64,000 nt of DNA, taken from NCBI RefSeq assembly GCF_014385005.1, contig NZ_JACRSZ010000007.1, positions 62,001-126,000 on the forward strand, given 5' to 3'. Below the pieces are notes generated by a model. It searched no databases. It was not told the DNA's origin and saw only the letters and a program-made list of their open reading frames with translations. Below, piece after piece: positions 62,004 to 64,000 of the stretch. Source of the stretch: Jingyaoa shaoxingensis. GTDB lineage: Bacteria > Bacillota > Clostridia > Lachnospirales > Lachnospiraceae. Positions within the stretch are counted from its first letter, which is position 1. Every line of letters starts with the position of its first letter. The translations under genes and the position numbers were made by a program.

Positions 62004-62975
62004 ATGTCAGATATAGATTTTACCTTTGCGGTTGCGAGAATACGATCACTGGAAAATTCACTGCTGAATGCCACAGCCATTGAACAGCTGATTGCCTGCC
62101 CGACAGAAGAAAACTGTCTGCAGCTTCTGGCTGAAAAAGGCTGGGGAGACAGTGATACCCCTCTGGAAGCAGATGCGATGCTGAACCGTGAGACAGAGAA
62201 GACATGGAACACCATGCGGGAGATGGGCATTGATATGTCAGTATTTGATGTACTGTCCTATCCGAATGAATTCCATAATCTGAAGGCCGCCATCCGCGAG
62301 ACCTGCCGGAAGGGAAAACATCCCGGTATTTATTATGAAGACTGTGAGCCATCAGGTGAGGAGATTGAAAAAATCATAGCAGAAAAAGATTTTTCCAAAC
62401 TTCCTGAGTACATGGCAGCAGCGGCACAGGAAGCTTATGAGACTCTGATGCATACCAGGGACGGACAGCTGTGTGATGTCATTATCGACAAAGCCACACT
62501 GGAAGCCATCTATGCAGCAGGAAAGAAAGCAAAAGCAGGTATCCTGAAAAGCTATGCAGAAGATACCGTTGCAGTTGCTGATATCAAGATTGCTGTGCGT
62601 TCACAGAAGACCGCAAAGTCATTAGAATTTATGAAAAAGGCTATGGTGGAATGCGACAGCCTGAACATTGATTTGCTGGCAAGAGCTGCGCTGAACAGCG
62701 TGGACGCCATCTGCGAATATCTGTCAGGTACCGCATATGCAGGCGGCGCAGAAGCTCTGGCGGAATCACCATCCGCATTTGAGCGCTGGTGCGACAATAA
62801 GATCATCCAGACCATCAAGCCACAGAAATATAACCCATTTTCCGTAGAACCGCTGGTTGCCTATGTGCTGGCAAGGGAAAATGAGATCAAAACGGTAAGA
62901 ATCATATTATCCGCAAAGGCCAACAACCTGCCGGAAGATTCCATCCGGGAAAGGGTAAGGGAAATGTATGTATAA
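62004..62975 (+). CDS. ntpC: V-type ATPase subunit C (central stalk adaptor)
   Basis: A 323-residue helical protein of the V-ATPase C/d family that links the central rotor stalk to the K ring. Typical are the N-terminal FAVARIRSLENSLLNATAIEQLI (residues 6-28), DVLSYPNEFHNLKAAIRE (about 80-97) and the end EPLVAYVLARENEIKTVRIIL. It starts with AAAGGAGGACTTAC upstream and overlaps the next gene by 8 bases. Confidence 0.92.
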   Translation: MSDIDFTFAVARIRSLENSLLNATAIEQLIACPTEENCLQLLAEKGWGDSDTPLEADAMLNRETEKTWNTMREMGIDMSVFDVLSYPNEFHNLKAAIRETCRKGKHPGIYYEDCEPSGEEIEKIIAEKDFSKLPEYMAAAAQEAYETLMHTRDGQLCDVIIDKATLEAIYAAGKKAKAGILKSYAEDTVAVADIKIAVRSQKTAKSLEFMKKAMVECDSLNIDLLARAALNSVDAICEYLSGTAYAGGAEALAESPSAFERWCDNKIIQTIKPQKYNPFSVEPLVAYVLARENEIKTVRIILSAKANNLPEDSIRERVREMYV

Positions 62976-63291
62976 AATTGCAGTTATGGGTGATTACGAC
63001 AGCATCTACGGTTTTGCGGCTGTAGGGCTGGACACATATCCGTTATCCGATGAAAAAGAAGCAGAAAAGCAGCTGCATCAGCTTGTGCTGGCGCAATACG
63101 CAGTGATCTATATTACCGAAGAGTGGGCGGCAAAGATCCCTCACGCTATTGATAAATATAAAGATCAGATCCTGCCGGCCATTATCCAGATTCCGGGCGT
63201 ATCAGGCAATACTGGCAAGGGCGTGGAAAATGTCAAGAAGTTTGTAGAGACAGCTGTAGGATCCGATATTCTGTTTTCAAACAATAAGTAA
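62968..63291 (+). CDS. ntpG: V-type ATPase subunit F (central stalk)
   Basis: A 107-residue protein with the subunit F fold: [26 protein letters not shown], then [14 protein letters not shown] and [30 protein letters not shown]. It is part of the rotor stalk with subunit D, whose gene should lie beyond the window. The start lies inside the end of ntpC. In Enterococcus nomenclature this subunit is NtpG. Confidence 0.92.
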   Translation: MYKIAVMGDYDSIYGFAAVGLDTYPLSDEKEAEKQLHQLVLAQYAVIYITEEWAAKIPHAIDKYKDQILPAIIQIPGVSGNTGKGVENVKKFVETAVGSDILFSNNK

Positions 63292-63314
63292 TCTTCAGAA
63301 AGGTGATTTGTCCA

Positions 63315-64000
63315 ATGAGTAAAGGAACGATTAAAAAAGTGGCAGGCCCACTGGTTATCGCTGAAGGCATGAGAGATGCGAACATGTTCGACGTGGTACG
63401 TGTCAGCAACCAGCGACTGATCGGTGAAATCATCGAAATGCACGGTGACGAGGCTTCCATTCAGGTATACGAAGAAACATCAGGACTGAAGCCGGGAGAA
63501 CCGGTAGAATCTACAGAAGAACCACTTTCCGTAGAACTGGGACCTGGTCTGATTGCCAGCATCTATGATGGTATTCAGAGACCTCTGGATGACATCATGA
63601 AAGTAACAGGCGGCAACAACCTGATCCGTGGTGTAGAAGTACCTGCATTAAAGCGTGACAAGAAATGGAATTTTGTTCCGACAGCCAAAGTCGGAGATGA
63701 AGTATCCGGTGGTGATGTACTGGGTACCGTAAAGGAGACCATCATCGTAGAACAGAAGATCATGGTTCCTCCTACTATGAAAGGTAAAGTAAAAGAAATC
63801 AAAGCAGGCGAATTTACAGTAGATGAAGTTATCTGCGTATTAGAGACTGCAGACGGCGACAAAGAACTGACCATGATGCAGAAATGGCCGGTACGTAAGG
63901 GTCGTCCTTATAAGAAAAAACTGCATCCGAAGATGCCTCTGGTAACAGGACAGCGTGTCGTTGACTGTATGTTCCCGATTGCCAAAGGTGGTGTGGCAGC
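63315..64000 (+). CDS. ntpA: V-type ATPase catalytic subunit A, 3' end outside window
   Basis: The first 228 residues of the catalytic A subunit. The N-terminal beta-barrel domain starts [19 protein letters not shown] (GPLVIAEGM typical), followed by the A-specific non-homologous region: [25 protein letters not shown] and [15 protein letters not shown]. The frame runs open into [15 protein letters not shown] at the window edge, just before the expected P-loop (GPFGSGKT). ATG 63315 follows GAAAGGTGATTTGTCC. Subunits B and D are expected next. Confidence 0.95.
   Translation, partial: MSKGTIKKVAGPLVIAEGMRDANMFDVVRVSNQRLIGEIIEMHGDEASIQVYEETSGLKPGEPVESTEEPLSVELGPGLIASIYDGIQRPLDDIMKVTGGNNLIRGVEVPALKRDKKWNFVPTAKVGDEVSGGDVLGTVKETIIVEQKIMVPPTMKGKVKEIKAGEFTVDEVICVLETADGDKELTMMQKWPVRKGRPYKKKLHPKMPLVTGQRVVDCMFPIAKGGVA

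Overview
The window looks like the chromosome of a spore-forming gut Firmicute of the Lachnospiraceae (Blautia/Ruminococcus-like; the genus is my inference). Supporting signs are the HU-rqcP-yabP-yabQ-divIC and spoIIE/tilS/hpt/ftsH sporulation and division neighbourhood, a CotS-like coat protein, a V-type ATPase, an FMN riboswitch with RibU, strong AGGAGG ribosome sites and moderate GC. I see no plasmid, phage, complete IS element or CRISPR array.

Region 1 (1-8.5 kb): the end of an unrecognised gene; a chimeric locus in which the start of a sugar-binding protein gene is joined to the last domain of a hybrid histidine kinase; then a methyltransferase, a large membrane-anchored protein of unknown function, uppP, cca and a CotS-like gene whose ribosome site lies in a hairpin. 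Region 2 (8.5-25 kb): the conserved division/sporulation block, interrupted by tRNA-Met(CAT), trpS, an Hpt-domain protein, a phosphohexomutase, an FMN-riboswitch operon (ribU plus a creatininase-family hydrolase), a SpoIIE phosphatase lacking its membrane part, and a probable cobalamin-riboswitch ABC importer with a CGGC-domain protein. Region 3 (25-28 kb): an intracellular GH13 alpha-glucan hydrolase and a MarR regulator.

Region 4 (28-55.5 kb) is the most unusual part: a very large sugar-acid island. It holds eda; two almost identical ketodeoxygluconate-type kinase genes; uxaA, uxaB, uxuA and a fructuronate-reductase-like SDR; two zinc dehydrogenases; two IlvD/Edd dehydratases; two LarA-type (nickel-pincer nucleotide) racemase/epimerase homologues; an HpcH/HpaI aldolase; a TRAP importer; a GntP permease; and three GntR-superfamily regulators. 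No uronate isomerase gene is present. The layout suggests that aldonic acids are imported, epimerised by LarA-like enzymes, oxidised or dehydrated, and converge on 2-keto-3-deoxygluconate, which is phosphorylated and cleaved by Eda or cleaved directly by the HpcH aldolase. Candidate operators are visible: TTGTATACAA palindromes at the TRAP/uxa module, and GACGTC-centred palindromes that fill the -35/-10 spacers of both divergent promoters of the GntP/uxu module. Several long palindromic intergenic elements (31.1, 45.2, 54.6 and 55.5 kb) lie in this island.

Region 5 (55.8-64 kb): an LtaS-type sulfatase-fold membrane protein, a small cysteine-rich protein, and a V-type ATPase operon (G/H, I, K, E, C, F, A). 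The A subunit gene is cut by the window end.
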